This document shows positions 17,398 to 28,257 of a stretch of DNA of 64,000 nucleotides, one piece after another. Under the pieces are notes generated by a model. The model was not told the DNA's origin. It did not search any database and saw only the letters and a list, made by a program, of their open reading frames with translations. Source of the DNA: Streptomyces decoyicus (GTDB lineage: Bacteria > Actinomycetota > Actinomycetes > Streptomycetales > Streptomycetaceae). The stretch lies in assembly GCF_019880305.1 (NCBI RefSeq), contig NZ_CP082301.1, positions 2,232,001 through 2,296,000 on the forward strand, given 5' to 3'. How positions within the stretch are numbered: the stretch's first letter is position 1; each line of letters begins with the position of its first letter. The translations under genes were made by a program, and so were the position numbers.

Positions 17398-18744
17398 TCA
17401 CCGCTCTCCGGACGGCCGCTTCTTGACGCGCCGTCTCATCGTCTTCCATCTCACCCCAGCCGGTTTTCTTCCGAAAACCGGCTTCCGCGTGGCCAACGCC
17501 GCCAACGCCGCCCGTGCAGCGGGCTCGTCACGCGCGAAGGCGATCAGCAGCCCGATGGCGAACATCGTCGGCAGCAGGGCGGAGCCTCCGTAGGAGAACA
17601 GCGGGAGCGGGACACCGGCGATCGGCAACAGGCCGAGCACCGCACCGATGTTGATCACGGCCTGGGCCGTGATCCAGGTGGTCACACCTCCCGCGGCGTA
17701 CCGTACGAAGGGGTCCTCCGTGCGTCCGGCCACGCGGATACCCGCATAGCCTAGAGCCGCGAAGAGGGCGAGCACCGACAGCGTCCCCGCCAGACCCAGT
17801 TCCTCCCCGGTGATGGCGAAGATGAAGTCGGTGTGCGGTTCAGGGAGTTCTCCCCATTTTTCCATACTCGCACCGAGGCCGGAACCGAAGAATCCGCCGG
17901 ACGCCAGAGCATAGATGCCGTGCACGGCCTGCCAGCACTGGTCGCCGGGGCCCGGATCGGTCGCACCGATGCAGGCCAGCCGGGACATCCGGTTCGCGCT
18001 GGTCTTGATCAGCAGCGCCCCGATCAGCGCGGCGCTGCCCAGCACCCCGACGAACAGCCGGGTCGGCGCACCCGCCAGCCACAGCAGCCCGAAGAGGATC
18101 GCCGTGAGAATGATCGCGGTGCCCATGTCGCCGCCGAGCATGATCAGCCCGAGCAGCAGGAACGCCACCGGGATCAGCGGCACCAGCAGGTGCTTCCACT
18201 GCACCAGCAGCCGTTTGTCCTGTTTGCGGGCCAGCAGATCGGCGCCCCACAGCACCAGCGCGAGCTTGGCGACCTCGCTCGGCTGCATCTGGAAGGGGCC
18301 GCCGAGGTTGATCCAGTTCTGGTTGCCGTTGACCGCGACCCCTATGCCCGGAATCTGCACCAGGCACATCAGGAACACCGAGGCGGCGAGCAGCGGATAG
18401 GCCAGCCCGCGGTGCAGCCGCACCGTCATCCGGGAGGCGGCCAGCAGCAGCCCGCCGCCGAGGACGGCGGCGAGCAGTTGCTTGCGGAAGAAGTACGTCG
18501 GGGCCAGACCGGACTGGAGCGCCTTGATCTGGGACGCCGAGTAGACCATCACCAGCCCCAGGACGGTGATCAGCAGGCTGCCGCCGAGGATCAGGTAGTA
18601 CGCGGTCAGCGGGCGGTCCCAGGCCCGTTTCAGCCGGGTGTGGAGCCCCCGGGGGCCGACCGGTGTGCGGCCCCCGCCCGACCCTCGCCCCGTGGACGGC
18701 CGACGCGGACGCGCCGGGGCCGCCTTCGCCGATCGGGCCGTCAT
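17398..18744 (-). CDS. ftsW: FtsW, SEDS peptidoglycan polymerase
   Basis: A 448-residue SEDS-family membrane protein that polymerises lipid II at the septum with its partner PBP. About ten hydrophobic helices occupy residues 50-420. Signature stretches include MQPSEVAKLALVLWGADLLA, FAITGEELGLAG and the C-terminal GVPLPLFSYGGSALL. A basic, Arg/Pro-rich cytoplasmic head (1-40) and a basic tail are present. The ATG at 18744 follows GGAGGGG at a normal distance; a GTG five codons earlier overlaps that ribosome site. It is 60 bp after murD and 6 bp before murG. Confidence 0.96.
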   Translation of the reverse strand: MTARSAKAAPARPRRPSTGRGSGGGRTPVGPRGLHTRLKRAWDRPLTAYYLILGGSLLITVLGLVMVYSASQIKALQSGLAPTYFFRKQLLAAVLGGGLLLAASRMTVRLHRGLAYPLLAASVFLMCLVQIPGIGVAVNGNQNWINLGGPFQMQPSEVAKLALVLWGADLLARKQDKRLLVQWKHLLVPLIPVAFLLLGLIMLGGDMGTAIILTAILFGLLWLAGAPTRLFVGVLGSAALIGALLIKTSANRMSRLACIGATDPGPGDQCWQAVHGIYALASGGFFGSGLGASMEKWGELPEPHTDFIFAITGEELGLAGTLSVLALFAALGYAGIRVAGRTEDPFVRYAAGGVTTWITAQAVINIGAVLGLLPIAGVPLPLFSYGGSALLPTMFAIGLLIAFARDEPAARAALAALATRKPVFGRKPAGVRWKTMRRRVKKRPSGER

Positions 18745-18804
18745 CCTCGTCCCCTCCACAGGTACGCTCGCCGCCGGCTGACGACGACAGCGGGGAGAAA
18801 CGGT

Positions 18805-20271
18805 CTAGTGATCCCGTGCGGTCAGCTCACCGACCGCGTCGGCGAAGGCCTCGCCCCGCTTGTTGTAATTGACGAACATGTCCATCGAGGCACAGGCCGG
18901 AGCCAGCAGGACGGTGTCGCCGGGCTCGGCCAGGCGGGTCGCTTCCCGGACCGCCTCAGGCATCGCCCCAGTGTCGGTCCGGTCGAGGTCGACCACCGGG
19001 ACATCGGGGGCGTGTCGCGCCAGGGCTTCGCGAATCAGCGCCCGATCGGCACCGATCAGCACCACACCGCGCAGCCGGGCCGCCGACTTCTGCACCAGCT
19101 CGTCGAAGGTCGCGCCCTTGGCGAGTCCGCCGGCGATCCACACGATGTGCTCGTACGCCGCCAACGACGCCTCGGCGGCGTGGGTGTTGGTGGCCTTGGA
19201 GTCGTCGATGTAGGTGACGCCCCCGAGGTCCGCGATGTGCTGGATGCGGTGGGCCTCCGGGTGGAAGGCACGCAGTCCGTCGCGTACGGCGGCGGGACGG
19301 ACCCCGAAGGCACGGGCCAGCGCCGCCGCCGCGAGGGCGTTGGCGATGTTGTGCGGGGCGGGGGTCCCGGAGCCGGGCGCGATGTCGGAGACCTCGGCGA
19401 GCTCCTGGGCCTGCTGCTGGCGGTTCTCCACGAAGGCACGGTCGACGAGGATGCCCTCGACGACGCCGAGTTGGGAGGGGCCGGGCGTCCCGAGGGTGAA
19501 GCCGATGGCGCGGCAGCCCTCTTCGACGTCGGCCGCCCGCACCAGGTCCTCGGTCGCCTTGTCGGCCACGTTGTAGACGCAGGCGACGGTGTTGCCCTCG
19601 TAGATCCGGCCCTTGTCGGCGGCGTACGCCTGCATGGAGCCGTGCCAGTCGAGGTGGTCGGGGGCGAGGTTGAGGACCGCGGCGGAGTGGGCGCGCAGCG
19701 AGGGCGCCCAGTGCAGCTGGTAGCTGGAGAGCTCGACGGCGAGCACGTCGTAGGGGCGCTCGCCGTCCTTGCCCTGGCCGAGGACGACATCGATGATCGG
19801 GGTGCCGATGTTGCCGACGGCCGTGGTGTGCAGCCCTTCGGCGGCCAGGATCGAGGCCAGCATCCGCACCGTGGTGGTCTTGCCGTTGGTGCCGGTGACC
19901 CCGAGCCAGGCGGCTGCCGGTTGTCCCGAGGGGGCTTCCCGCAGCCGCCAGGCGATCTCGACATCGCCGACCACGTCCACCCCGGCCGCGGCGGCCGCCG
20001 CGAACAGCGGGCTGTCCGGCTTCCAGCCGGGCGAGGTGACGACGAGGTCCGTGCCCGCGGGAAGGGTCGCGCCGTCGCCGAGGCGGACGGTGATCCCTTC
20101 CGCTTCCAGCTCACGCGCGGCGGCCTGCTGCTTCTCGCTGTCGCCGCCGTCCACGACGGTGACGTGGGCGCCGAGGCCGGCCAGCGCGCGAGCGGCACTG
20201 ATGCCGCTCACGCCCAGGCCGGCGACGGTGATGTGCTGACCGGCGAAGTCCGCCGGGCTCGGGGTGGTCAC
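18805..20271 (-). CDS. murD: MurD, UDP-MurNAc-L-Ala:D-Glu ligase
   Basis: A 488-residue ATP-dependent ligase adding D-glutamate to UDP-MurNAc-L-alanine. The Rossmann-like N-terminal UDP-binding domain starts [17 protein letters not shown]. The Mur ligase P-loop is [16 protein letters not shown] and the C-terminal domain contains [14 protein letters not shown] at 20271 is chosen because it overlaps the mraY stop as GTGA (20268-20271), giving translational coupling; an in-frame extension into mraY has no ribosome site. Confidence 0.96.
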   Translation of the reverse strand: MTTPSPADFAGQHITVAGLGVSGISAARALAGLGAHVTVVDGGDSEKQQAAARELEAEGITVRLGDGATLPAGTDLVVTSPGWKPDSPLFAAAAAAGVDVVGDVEIAWRLREAPSGQPAAAWLGVTGTNGKTTTVRMLASILAAEGLHTTAVGNIGTPIIDVVLGQGKDGERPYDVLAVELSSYQLHWAPSLRAHSAAVLNLAPDHLDWHGSMQAYAADKGRIYEGNTVACVYNVADKATEDLVRAADVEEGCRAIGFTLGTPGPSQLGVVEGILVDRAFVENRQQQAQELAEVSDIAPGSGTPAPHNIANALAAAALARAFGVRPAAVRDGLRAFHPEAHRIQHIADLGGVTYIDDSKATNTHAAEASLAAYEHIVWIAGGLAKGATFDELVQKSAARLRGVVLIGADRALIREALARHAPDVPVVDLDRTDTGAMPEAVREATRLAEPGDTVLLAPACASMDMFVNYNKRGEAFADAVGELTARDH

Positions 20272-21341
20272 TTGGCCGCCTGCCAGCCGCCGTAGAAGAT
20301 GCCGAGTCCGACGATCACGCACATGCCCTGGATGATCCAGAATCTGACCACCACAAGGACTTCCGACCACCCCTTGAGTTCGAAGTGGTGCTGGAGTGGC
20401 GCCATCCGGAAGACCCGCTTACCGGTGAGCCGGAACGAGCCGACCTGGATGACCACGGACATGGTGATCAGGACGAAGAGACCGCCGAGGATGGCCAGCA
20501 GCAGCTCCGTACGGGAGCAGATGGCCAGACCGGCCAGCGCGCCGCCCAGGGCCAGCGAACCGGTGTCCCCCATGAAGATCTTGGCGGGCGAGGTGTTCCA
20601 CCACAGGAAGCCGAAGCAGGCGCCCATCAGTGCCGAGGCGACGACGGCGAGGTCGAGTGGATCGCGGACCTCGTAACAGCCCGGTCCCGCGGTGATCTGG
20701 TTGGCGCACGACTCCTGGTGCTGCCAGATGCCGATGAACGTGTACGCGCCGAAGACCATCACCGAGGCGCCGGTGGCCAGGCCGTCGAGGCCGTCGGTGA
20801 GGTTCACGCCGTTGGACATCGCCAGGATCATGAACAGCGCCCAGATCACAAAGATCACCGGGCCGATCTGCCAGCCGAAGTCCTGGGTGAAGGAGAGCCG
20901 GTCGGAGGCCGGGGTCTGTCCTCGCAGGTCGGCGAACTGGAGCGACAGCACCGCGAAGGCGATACCGACGATCAGCTGGCCGGCCATCTTGGCCTTGGCC
21001 CGCAGGCCCAGCGAACGCTGCTTGACGATCTTGATGTAGTCGTCGAGGAAGCCGACCAGGCCCATGCCCGCCATCAGGAACAGCACCAGCACACCGGAGA
21101 AGGTGGGGTCGCTGCTCGTGATGACCTTGGTCAGCACATAGGCGATGATCGTGGCCAGGATGAAGGCGATACCACCCATGGTGGGCGTACCGCGCTTGCT
21201 GTGGTGATCACGCGGGCCGTCATCACGGATGAACTGCCCGTATCCCTTTTTGGCCAGCAGCTTGATCAGCACCGGAGTGCCGATCAAGGTCAGGAAGAGC
21301 CCGATCATTCCGGAGAAGAGGATCTGCTTCATCGAGTTCAT
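20268..21341 (-). CDS. mraY: MraY, phospho-MurNAc-pentapeptide translocase
   Basis: A 357-residue polytopic membrane enzyme. It transfers phospho-MurNAc-pentapeptide to undecaprenyl phosphate, forming lipid I. About ten transmembrane helices are present. The catalytic loops are DDYIKI (about 107), [12 protein letters not shown] (about 197) and [12 protein letters not shown] (about 270), plus the HHFELKGW His motif near the C-terminus. It overlaps murF by four bases (ATGA, 21338-21341) and murD by four (20268-20271), a tightly coupled murF-mraY-murD run. Confidence 0.97.
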   Translation of the reverse strand: MNSMKQILFSGMIGLFLTLIGTPVLIKLLAKKGYGQFIRDDGPRDHHSKRGTPTMGGIAFILATIIAYVLTKVITSSDPTFSGVLVLFLMAGMGLVGFLDDYIKIVKQRSLGLRAKAKMAGQLIVGIAFAVLSLQFADLRGQTPASDRLSFTQDFGWQIGPVIFVIWALFMILAMSNGVNLTDGLDGLATGASVMVFGAYTFIGIWQHQESCANQITAGPGCYEVRDPLDLAVVASALMGACFGFLWWNTSPAKIFMGDTGSLALGGALAGLAICSRTELLLAILGGLFVLITMSVVIQVGSFRLTGKRVFRMAPLQHHFELKGWSEVLVVVRFWIIQGMCVIVGLGIFYGGWQAAK

Positions 21342-22771
21342 CGGGACGCGGCTCCGCCCTGGAGGCCCGCGTCGTCCAGCAATGCTGCGGCAACCCGCTC
21401 CAGCCCCACCGACCTGGACGCCTTCACCAGCACGACGTCTCCCGGTTGCAGCTCGCTGCGCAACAGGTCGACCGCCGCCCGCGCGTCGGACACGTGCACC
21501 GACTCCTCACCCCACGAACCCTCGTTCTTGGCGCCCATGTCGAGCCAGGCCGCTTCCCTGCCGCCGACTGCCACGAGCTTGCTGACGTTGAGCCGGACGA
21601 CCAGCCGCCCGACCGCGTCGTGTTCGGCGAGCGACTCCTCGCCGAGCTCGGCCATCTCACCGAGCACCGCCCACGTACGACCGCCCTCCGCCTTGGCGGC
21701 TGCGCCCATGGCGACCAGCGCTCGCAGCGCCGCTCGCATGGACTCGGGGTTCGCGTTGTAGGCGTCGTTGACGACCCTCACGCCGTCCGCGCGCTCGGTG
21801 ACCTCCATACGCCAGCGGGAGAGCGTGCCGGCTTCGGAGAGCGCGGTGGCGATCTCGTCTGCGGGCATGCCCAACTCATGGGCGACGGCGGCCGCGGCGA
21901 GCGCGTTCGACACGTGGTGCTCACCGTACAGCCGCATGGTCACATCACTGCACCCGGAGGGTGTGTGAAGCGTGAAGGCAGGCTGTCCCAGCTCCGTGAG
22001 CCGGACATTCTCGGCACGTACGGCGGCGTCCTCGGCCTCACCGAACAGCAGTGTGCGGGCCTTTGTGCGGGGAACCATGGCGCGCACGTACGGGTCGTCG
22101 GCGTTGAGCACCGCCACCCCGCCGTCCTCGGCCGGGGGCAACTCCTCGATGAGTTCGCCCTTTGCCAGGGCGATCTGCTCGCGGCCGCCGAACTCTCCGA
22201 TGTGCGCGCTGCCGACGTTCAGCACCACACCGATGCTCGGCGGGGTCAGCCCGGCGAGGTAGCGGATGTGGCCGACGCCGCGGGCACCCATCTCCAGGAC
22301 GAGATGGCGGGTGGTTTCGTCGGCGCGCAGCGCGGTCAGCGGCAGCCCGATCTCGTTGTTGAGGTTGCCCTCCGGCCAGACCGTCGGGCCTTTGCGCTGC
22401 AACAGCTGGGCGATCAGGTCCTTGGTGCTGGTCTTGCCGGCCGAGCCGGTGAGACCGACGACGGTGGTGCCCAGACGTCCGACGACGGCGCGGGCGAGCG
22501 CGCCGAGCGCGGCGATCACGTCGTCGACGACGATCGCGGGGACGCCGATGGGGCGGGCGGCCAGTACGGCGACCGCGCCTGCCTCGACGGCGCCGGACGC
22601 GAAGTCGTGGCCGTCGGCACGTTCACCGGCGAAGGCCACGAACAGGGCGCCGGGGCGCACCGCGCGGGAGTCCGCCACGACCGGTCCGGTCACCCGGCGG
22701 CCGTCGTCCGGTATGTCGTGCTGCCGGCCGCCGACGATGCTCGCGATCTCGGCGAGGGACAGGGAGATCAC
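21338..22771 (-). CDS. murF: MurF, UDP-MurNAc-tripeptide D-Ala-D-Ala ligase
   Basis: A 477-residue Mur ligase adding D-Ala-D-Ala to the UDP-MurNAc-tripeptide. The N-terminal substrate domain begins [16 protein letters not shown]. The P-loop is [16 protein letters not shown] (about 105-120), and the central Mur ligase signature [16 protein letters not shown] and the C-terminal [15 protein letters not shown] are typical MurF motifs. It starts 62 bp after murE and its stop overlaps the mraY start. Confidence 0.96.
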   Translation of the reverse strand: MISLSLAEIASIVGGRQHDIPDDGRRVTGPVVADSRAVRPGALFVAFAGERADGHDFASGAVEAGAVAVLAARPIGVPAIVVDDVIAALGALARAVVGRLGTTVVGLTGSAGKTSTKDLIAQLLQRKGPTVWPEGNLNNEIGLPLTALRADETTRHLVLEMGARGVGHIRYLAGLTPPSIGVVLNVGSAHIGEFGGREQIALAKGELIEELPPAEDGGVAVLNADDPYVRAMVPRTKARTLLFGEAEDAAVRAENVRLTELGQPAFTLHTPSGCSDVTMRLYGEHHVSNALAAAAVAHELGMPADEIATALSEAGTLSRWRMEVTERADGVRVVNDAYNANPESMRAALRALVAMGAAAKAEGGRTWAVLGEMAELGEESLAEHDAVGRLVVRLNVSKLVAVGGREAAWLDMGAKNEGSWGEESVHVSDARAAVDLLRSELQPGDVVLVKASRSVGLERVAAALLDDAGLQGGAASR

Positions 22772-22833
22772 AGGTCACCCCCGGTGAGGGGCGGGCGGTG
22801 ACGGTGCAAGGGTTGTGCGCGCATGGCGGTGTG

Positions 22834-24597
22834 TCATCCCTGGTGGTTCGGCTGCGGTGACTGCTGCGACTGCTGTGACTTCAGCGAGTCCTCGATGGCA
22901 TCGCGCAGCACCTGGCGGTCGTCGAAGGGGCGTACCACTCCGGCGATGTCCTGGCCCTGCTCGTGGCCCTTGCCCGCGACGATCACGGTGTCGCCCGGCT
23001 CGGCGCGGGCGACGGCGGCGGCGATGGCGACGGCCCGCTCTTCTTCGACCAGCACCGTGCCGCGTTCATGGATGGGGACTTCCGCGGCACCCGCGAGCAT
23101 GGTGGCGAGGATCGAGAGCGGGTCCTCGTTGCGGGGGTTGTCGGAGGTCAGGATGGCCGTGTCGGCGAGCCGGGCCACCGCGGCACCCATGGGGAGGCGC
23201 TTGTGCGGGTCGCGGTCGCCGCCGCAGCCGAGGACGGCGTGCAGCTTGCCGTCGGTGACCTTGCGCAGCGCGCGCAGAACCGATTCGACGGCGTCGGTCT
23301 TGTGGGCGTAGTCGACGACCGCCAGGTAGGGCTGGCCGGCGTCGATGCGCTCCAGGCGGCCGGGGACGCCGGGCACCGCTGCGACACCGTCGGCCGCGGT
23401 CTGCGGGTCGATGCCGGCGACGACCAGCGAGACGATCGCGGCGAGCGAGTTGGCGACGTTGAACGGGCCGGCGATCGGCGAGGCGGCGCGCAGGGTCCGG
23501 CCGTCCGGGCCGTGCACGGTGAAGGTCGAGCCGAGCCTGCCGACCTCGACGTCGGACGCCCGCCAGTCGGCGTCCGGGTGGCCCTCCGCGGAGAAGGTGG
23601 TGACCGGGACCTCGGACTCGCCCTCGGCCAGCCGCTTGCCGTACTCGTCGTCGAGGTTGACGACGCCGGCCCGGCTGCGGGCCTTGGTGAACAGCTGGGC
23701 CTTGGCCTGGAAGTAGTCCTCCATGCCGGAGTGGAACTCCATGTGCTCCGGGCTGAGGTTGTTGAAGATCGCGACGTCGAAGACGCAGCCGTCGACCCGG
23801 CCGAGGACCAGTGCGTGGCTGGAGACCTCCATGGCGAGGGCGCGGACGCCGCGCTCGCGCATCACGGCGAACAGCGCCTGGAGGTCGGTGGCCTCGGGGG
23901 TGGTGCGCTCGGACTTGATGCGCTCGTCGCCGATGCGGGTCTCGACGGTGCCGATCAGACCGGTCAGTCCCCCGTCGGGGCGCTTCGCGGCAGCCGCCCG
24001 CAGCCCGCCCTCGATGAGGTAGGCGGTGGTGGTCTTGCCGGAGGTGCCGGTGATGCCGATCTGGAGGAGGTCCTCGCCCGGCGCTCCGTAGATCGAGACG
24101 GCCAGGGCGCCCATCCGGGCGCGCGGGTTCTCCACGACCAGGACCGGCAGGCCGGTCGCCACGGCGCGCTCGGCGCCCGACGGGTCGGTCAGGATCGCCG
24201 AGGCGCCGAGGTCGGCGGCCTGGGCGACGAAGTCGGCGCCGTGCAGACGGGCGCCGGGCAGCGCGGCATAGACATCACCGGGACGGACCGCACGGGAGTC
24301 ATGGGTGATGCCGGTGACCATGGCATCGGCATGGGCGGCGTCCGGGGCCGGACTTCCCAGCTGCTCGGCCAGGTCCGCCAGGGGGGTGGGGCGGACCGTT
24401 TCAGGGCGCGGGGCTCCCGGATATGTGCCGGGCCCGCCCTTCTCGGCGTGCTGGGCTTTCGGGGACTGATCAGCGTGTGACACGGCGGTGAGCGTACCGG
24501 GCACAACCGGCCCGGGGCGAAGCGAGGGCCGCGGGGGGGAGCAGTTTCCCGGAGTGGGGGTGCCGTCGGGGGTGCCGTCGGGAGTGATGGTCGTCAC
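22834..24597 (-). CDS. murE: MurE, UDP-MurNAc-L-Ala-D-Glu:diaminopimelate ligase
   Basis: A 587-residue ligase adding diaminopimelate (LL-DAP in Streptomyces) to UDP-MurNAc-dipeptide. The P-loop is IGITGTSGKTTTAYL. The acceptor-specific motif SDNPRNEDP is the DNPR signature of DAP-adding MurE enzymes. The N-terminal 75 residues are Pro/Thr/Gly-rich and not part of the fold. The GTG at 24597 (after TCGAGG) gives the longest form; a later GTG (VSHADQSPK) is a possible alternative. It is 18 bp from ftsI and 62 bp from murF. Confidence 0.94.
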   Translation of the reverse strand: MTTITPDGTPDGTPTPGNCSPPRPSLRPGPVVPGTLTAVSHADQSPKAQHAEKGGPGTYPGAPRPETVRPTPLADLAEQLGSPAPDAAHADAMVTGITHDSRAVRPGDVYAALPGARLHGADFVAQAADLGASAILTDPSGAERAVATGLPVLVVENPRARMGALAVSIYGAPGEDLLQIGITGTSGKTTTAYLIEGGLRAAAAKRPDGGLTGLIGTVETRIGDERIKSERTTPEATDLQALFAVMRERGVRALAMEVSSHALVLGRVDGCVFDVAIFNNLSPEHMEFHSGMEDYFQAKAQLFTKARSRAGVVNLDDEYGKRLAEGESEVPVTTFSAEGHPDADWRASDVEVGRLGSTFTVHGPDGRTLRAASPIAGPFNVANSLAAIVSLVVAGIDPQTAADGVAAVPGVPGRLERIDAGQPYLAVVDYAHKTDAVESVLRALRKVTDGKLHAVLGCGGDRDPHKRLPMGAAVARLADTAILTSDNPRNEDPLSILATMLAGAAEVPIHERGTVLVEEERAVAIAAAVARAEPGDTVIVAGKGHEQGQDIAGVVRPFDDRQVLRDAIEDSLKSQQSQQSPQPNHQG

Positions 24598-24615
24598 GGC
24601 GGAATTGCCTCGATT

Positions 24616-26613
24616 TCATTGGCCTGGCGTGAAGGTGACCGGCAGCCGCGGGGGTTTGGCGCCGGTCGGCGGGACCTGGAGGGTTTTCAGCGCGAAGGCC
24701 ATGACCTGCTGGTAGATCGGGCCACAGACCTGCCCGCCGAAGTAGCTGCCCGTAGTGGGGTTCTGCACGGCGCAGTAGACCGTGATGCGGGGCTTGTCGG
24801 CGGGCGCGAAGCCGGCGAAGGACGCGGTGTAGCCGTGGTACCGGCCGGTTTTGGGGTCCACCCGGTTGGACGTGCCGGTCTTGCCGCCGACGCGGTATCC
24901 GTCGATCTTCGCCTTGGCTCCGGTGCCTTCCTCGTCGTCGACCACCGATTCGAGCATGGTGGCGAGCGTGGTCGCGGTCCTGCTGCTGACCACGCGGTTC
25001 CTGTCGGGCTTGGGCGCCGGTCGGTAGTGGCCGTCGGGCCCGGTGCTGCCACGGACCAGCGAGGGGGCGATGCGCTCGCCGCCGTTGGCGATCGTGGAGT
25101 AGACGGAGGCGGCCTGTACGGCGTTGAGGGAGAGCCCCTGGCCGAACGGGATGGTGAACTGCTGCGAGGTGTTCCAGTCCTGCGGCTTGGCCAGGATGCC
25201 GTCGGTCTCCCCCGGGAAGCCGAGCCCCGTGGGATTCCCGATGCCGAATTTGCGCAGATACGAGTAGAGGACCTGGTTGGCCTCGGGCTGGGTCTTGCCG
25301 AGCTGGCCGGCGGCGAGGATCGTGCCGATGTTGCTGGACTTGGCGAGCACGCCGTTGAGCGTGAGGTGCCAGGTCTCGTGGTCGACGTCGTCCGCGAACA
25401 GCCGGTCGCCGCGGTGCAGCCGGTTGGGGACGGTGACGTGGGTGGACGACGTGGCTACGCCTTCCTCCAGGACGGCGGCCAGCGACATCAGCTTGCTGGT
25501 GGACCCCGGCTCGAAGGCGTCGGACAGCGCGGCGTTGCCCAGCGCCTCCGGATCGGCCTTCGAGACCTCATTGGGGTCGAACCCGGGCGCGTTGGCGAGC
25601 GCCAGGATCTCCCCGGTGCGGGTGTCCTGGACGACGACGTAGCCGCGGTCGGCCCCGGACTTGGCGACCTGCTTGGTGATGGCCTGCTGAGCGGCCCACT
25701 GGATGTCGCGGTCGAGGGTCAGCTCGACCTTGCTGCCGGGGACGGCGGGGTGTTCCTGGGTGTCGGCGGTGGGTACCCGGCGGCCGCCGGACTGGGCGTA
25801 GACGAGCTTGCCGTCCTTGCCCGCCAGCTGCTTGTTCAAGAGCGCCTCCAGGCCGCCGCCGCCCTTCCCCGCGCCGTTGACGAAGCCGAGGACGCCGGAG
25901 GCGAGGTCCTGGTTCGGGTAGAGGCGCTTGCTGTGCTTGTCGGCGAAGATGCCGACCAGGACGTTGGGGCGGGGCGCGCTCTTGGGGGCGGCGGCCGCCC
26001 GGTCGTCGAGGGTCTTGCGCAGGTCCTTGATCCGCTTCCAGACCTGCGGGGTCCGCTGCCGGGCGAGCAGGACGTAGCGCGCCTTGGGCTGGTCGAGCTT
26101 CTCGGTGAGGGTGGCCTTGTCCTCGCCGAGGACCGGGGCGAGCAGCGCGGCGGCCCGCCGCGGAGCGTCGTCGATCCTGGTCTTGGCGGGCGCCAGCAGG
26201 CTCGGGTCGGCGGTGATGTCGTACGCGTCGACGGTGGTGGCGAGGTCCACGCCGTTGCGGTCGGTGATCGCGCCGCGCTCGGCGGCCAGCTTGACCGGTA
26301 CATAGCGGTTCTCGTTGGCCTTGGCGGCGAAGGCCCCGGCGTCCACGGCCTGCACCTGGAAGAGCCGTACGACGAAGACGAGCATGATCAGCGTCAGCCC
26401 CAGGGAGACCAGCCGCAGCCGGGGGCGCGGGCTGCCGAGGCGGAGCGCCTGCGGTCCCCCGGAGCGGGGGCGGGCGGCGGGGCGGCGGGCCTGGGGCTTG
26501 GGGCCCGGCCGGGGCGCGGGGCGCTTGGCGGGCGGGCGGCCGGCGCGGCTGCCGGCCTGGCCGCCGCGCTGGGCAGGGCGCGGCACCCGGCGAGGGTCCC
26601 TGGGCTCGGTCAT
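24616..26613 (-). CDS. ftsI: Class B penicillin-binding protein, FtsI/PBP2 type
   Basis: A 665-residue septal transpeptidase. A roughly 65-residue Pro/Arg-rich cytoplasmic head precedes one transmembrane helix (LVSLGLTLIMLVFVVRLFQVQ, about 67-88), then the dimerisation domain beginning AAERGAITDRNGVDLA. The transpeptidase active-site motifs follow: SxxK in EPGSTSKLMSL, SxN in AKSSNIG and KTG in VGGKTGTSNR. It lies between ftsL (7 bp) and murE (18 bp) and is expected to work with FtsW. Confidence 0.97.
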   Translation of the reverse strand: MTEPRDPRRVPRPAQRGGQAGSRAGRPPAKRPAPRPGPKPQARRPAARPRSGGPQALRLGSPRPRLRLVSLGLTLIMLVFVVRLFQVQAVDAGAFAAKANENRYVPVKLAAERGAITDRNGVDLATTVDAYDITADPSLLAPAKTRIDDAPRRAAALLAPVLGEDKATLTEKLDQPKARYVLLARQRTPQVWKRIKDLRKTLDDRAAAAPKSAPRPNVLVGIFADKHSKRLYPNQDLASGVLGFVNGAGKGGGGLEALLNKQLAGKDGKLVYAQSGGRRVPTADTQEHPAVPGSKVELTLDRDIQWAAQQAITKQVAKSGADRGYVVVQDTRTGEILALANAPGFDPNEVSKADPEALGNAALSDAFEPGSTSKLMSLAAVLEEGVATSSTHVTVPNRLHRGDRLFADDVDHETWHLTLNGVLAKSSNIGTILAAGQLGKTQPEANQVLYSYLRKFGIGNPTGLGFPGETDGILAKPQDWNTSQQFTIPFGQGLSLNAVQAASVYSTIANGGERIAPSLVRGSTGPDGHYRPAPKPDRNRVVSSRTATTLATMLESVVDDEEGTGAKAKIDGYRVGGKTGTSNRVDPKTGRYHGYTASFAGFAPADKPRITVYCAVQNPTTGSYFGGQVCGPIYQQVMAFALKTLQVPPTGAKPPRLPVTFTPGQ

Positions 26614-26620
26614 GCCGCGA

Positions 26621-27292
26621 TCACCTGCCGGAGGTCGTCGGGGAGAGGGCGGCCGCGGCGCCGGGCGCGGGTGCGGGAGCAGGGGAAGCGTCGCTGCCGG
26701 ACGCGACCAGGGAGACCGGGGCGGCCGACGGCGGTGGGGCGAGGGCGCCGGGTGCCGGCGCCGCGCTGTCCGGGCCCGGCGCGCCGGCAGCGGCCGGCAC
26801 CGGCTGCCGGACGGCCGGCGGCTCGACCGGCGGCGCCTGCGGGCGGGGCGGGGCGGACGGGGCGGTGCGGCCGGTCGCGCCCAGGAGCGACGGCTCGGCG
26901 GAGGTGCTCAGCGGCGCCCCCTCCGACGTGGCCGCGCTGGTCCGGCCGCGGACCGTGCCGTCCGGGAGCAGGAACGCCGGGCTGCCGCCGGGCACCATCC
27001 CCAGCCGGCGGGCCCGCCGCTCCAGCGCGCCCGGGGCGGAGTACGCGTCCACGTCCTGTTGCAGCGCCTGCTGCTCGTCCGTCAGCTCGTCGGTCTTCTT
27101 CTCCAGCTTGCTGAGTTCGAACGAGCCTTGGTTGAGGGCGGAGTTGAGCAGCAGCAGGGTGATCAGGCCGGAACCGAGCAGGACGACGATGAGGAGCACG
27201 AAGGGGGTGCGCGCCGCGGTGCCGCCGGCGCCGGAGGGGAGCAGCGCGGCAAGGCGTTTCTGCCTGCCGCGCGGCCTCCCCTGGCCTCTCAC
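26621..27292 (-). CDS. ftsL: FtsL-like septum formation protein
   Basis: A 223-residue bitopic protein in the ftsL position of the cluster. A basic N-terminus is followed by a transmembrane helix ([23 protein letters not shown], about 30-52) and a short coiled coil ([26 protein letters not shown], about 54-80) with the typical [19 protein letters not shown] ending. Residues 115-223 are a Pro/Ala/Ser-rich tail, much longer than classical FtsL (about 120 residues). It overlaps rsmH by four bases (27289-27292). FtsL assignment rests on topology and position because the family has little sequence identity. Confidence 0.88.
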   Translation of the reverse strand: MRGQGRPRGRQKRLAALLPSGAGGTAARTPFVLLIVVLLGSGLITLLLLNSALNQGSFELSKLEKKTDELTDEQQALQQDVDAYSAPGALERRARRLGMVPGGSPAFLLPDGTVRGRTSAATSEGAPLSTSAEPSLLGATGRTAPSAPPRPQAPPVEPPAVRQPVPAAAGAPGPDSAAPAPGALAPPPSAAPVSLVASGSDASPAPAPAPGAAAALSPTTSGR

Positions 27293-28257
27293 GCGGTGTC
27301 CTCGACGTTCTCGCGGATGCGCTCCGCGCCGCGCAGCCGGGCGGGGGCGGCGCGGCGGTTCTCGGCGACCTCCTCCTCCGTGGGGAGTTCGGCGCCGCGG
27401 GTCAGCAGCTTGAGCCGGGGCTGGTAGCGCTCGGGGACGACCGGCAGCCCGGCCGGCGCCGTATTGGCCGCTCCTGCCGCGAAGACCTGCTTGACCAGGC
27501 GGTCCTCCAGCGACTGGTAGGAGAGCACGGCGATCCGGCCGCCCACCGCGAGGGCCTTCACGGCGGCCGGAACGGCGCGCTCGACGCTCGCCAGCTCACC
27601 GTTGACCTCAATGCGCAGGGCCTGGAACGTGCGCTTGGCGGGGTTGCCGCCGGTGCGCTTGGCGGCCTGCGGCAGCGCGTCACGGATCAGCTCGACCAGC
27701 CGTGCGCTGTTGGTGAACGGTTCCTTGGCGCGCTCGCGTACGACGGCCTCGACGATCCGCTTGGCCTGCTTCTCCTCACCGTAGGAGCGCAGGATCCGGA
27801 CCAGCTCACCGGGCGCGTAGGTATTGAGGACGTCCGCGGCGCTGATGCCGGTCGTCTGGTCCATCCTCATGTCCAGCGGGGCGTCCTGCGCGTACGCGAA
27901 GCCGCGGTCGGCCTCGTCCAGCTGCATGGAGGAGACGCCGAGGTCGAACAGGACGCCCTGGACGCGCGGGGTCCCGAGCCGGTCGAGGACCTCGGGGAGC
28001 TCGTCGTAGACGGCGTGCACCAGGGTGGCGCGGTCGCCGTACGGGGCGAGCCGTTCGCCCGCGAGCTTCAGGGCGGACGGGTCACGGTCGAGGGCGATGA
28101 GCCGGGCCGCCGGGAAGGTGGAGAGGAGTGCCTCGCTGTGCCCTCCGAGGCCGAGCGTGCAGTCGACGACGACCGCGCCCGGCTCGGCGAGAGCGGGGGC
28201 GAGCATGTCCAGACACCGCTGGAGCATGACGGGTACGTGGCGAGTGTTGTTGGTCAT
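27289..28257 (-). CDS. rsmH: 16S rRNA m4C1402 methyltransferase RsmH (MraW)
   Basis: A 322-residue SAM-dependent methyltransferase acting on N4 of C1402 in 16S rRNA. It opens with [13 protein letters not shown] and the SAM loop [38 protein letters not shown] and the C-terminal [14 protein letters not shown] are MraW signatures. The ATG at 28257 is preferred over an in-frame extension to 28305 because homologues begin MTxxxRHVPVM. It is the first gene of the dcw unit; the promoter lies about 300 bp upstream. Confidence 0.96.
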   Translation of the reverse strand: MTNNTRHVPVMLQRCLDMLAPALAEPGAVVVDCTLGLGGHSEALLSTFPAARLIALDRDPSALKLAGERLAPYGDRATLVHAVYDELPEVLDRLGTPRVQGVLFDLGVSSMQLDEADRGFAYAQDAPLDMRMDQTTGISAADVLNTYAPGELVRILRSYGEEKQAKRIVEAVVRERAKEPFTNSARLVELIRDALPQAAKRTGGNPAKRTFQALRIEVNGELASVERAVPAAVKALAVGGRIAVLSYQSLEDRLVKQVFAAGAANTAPAGLPVVPERYQPRLKLLTRGAELPTEEEVAENRRAAPARLRGAERIRENVEDTA

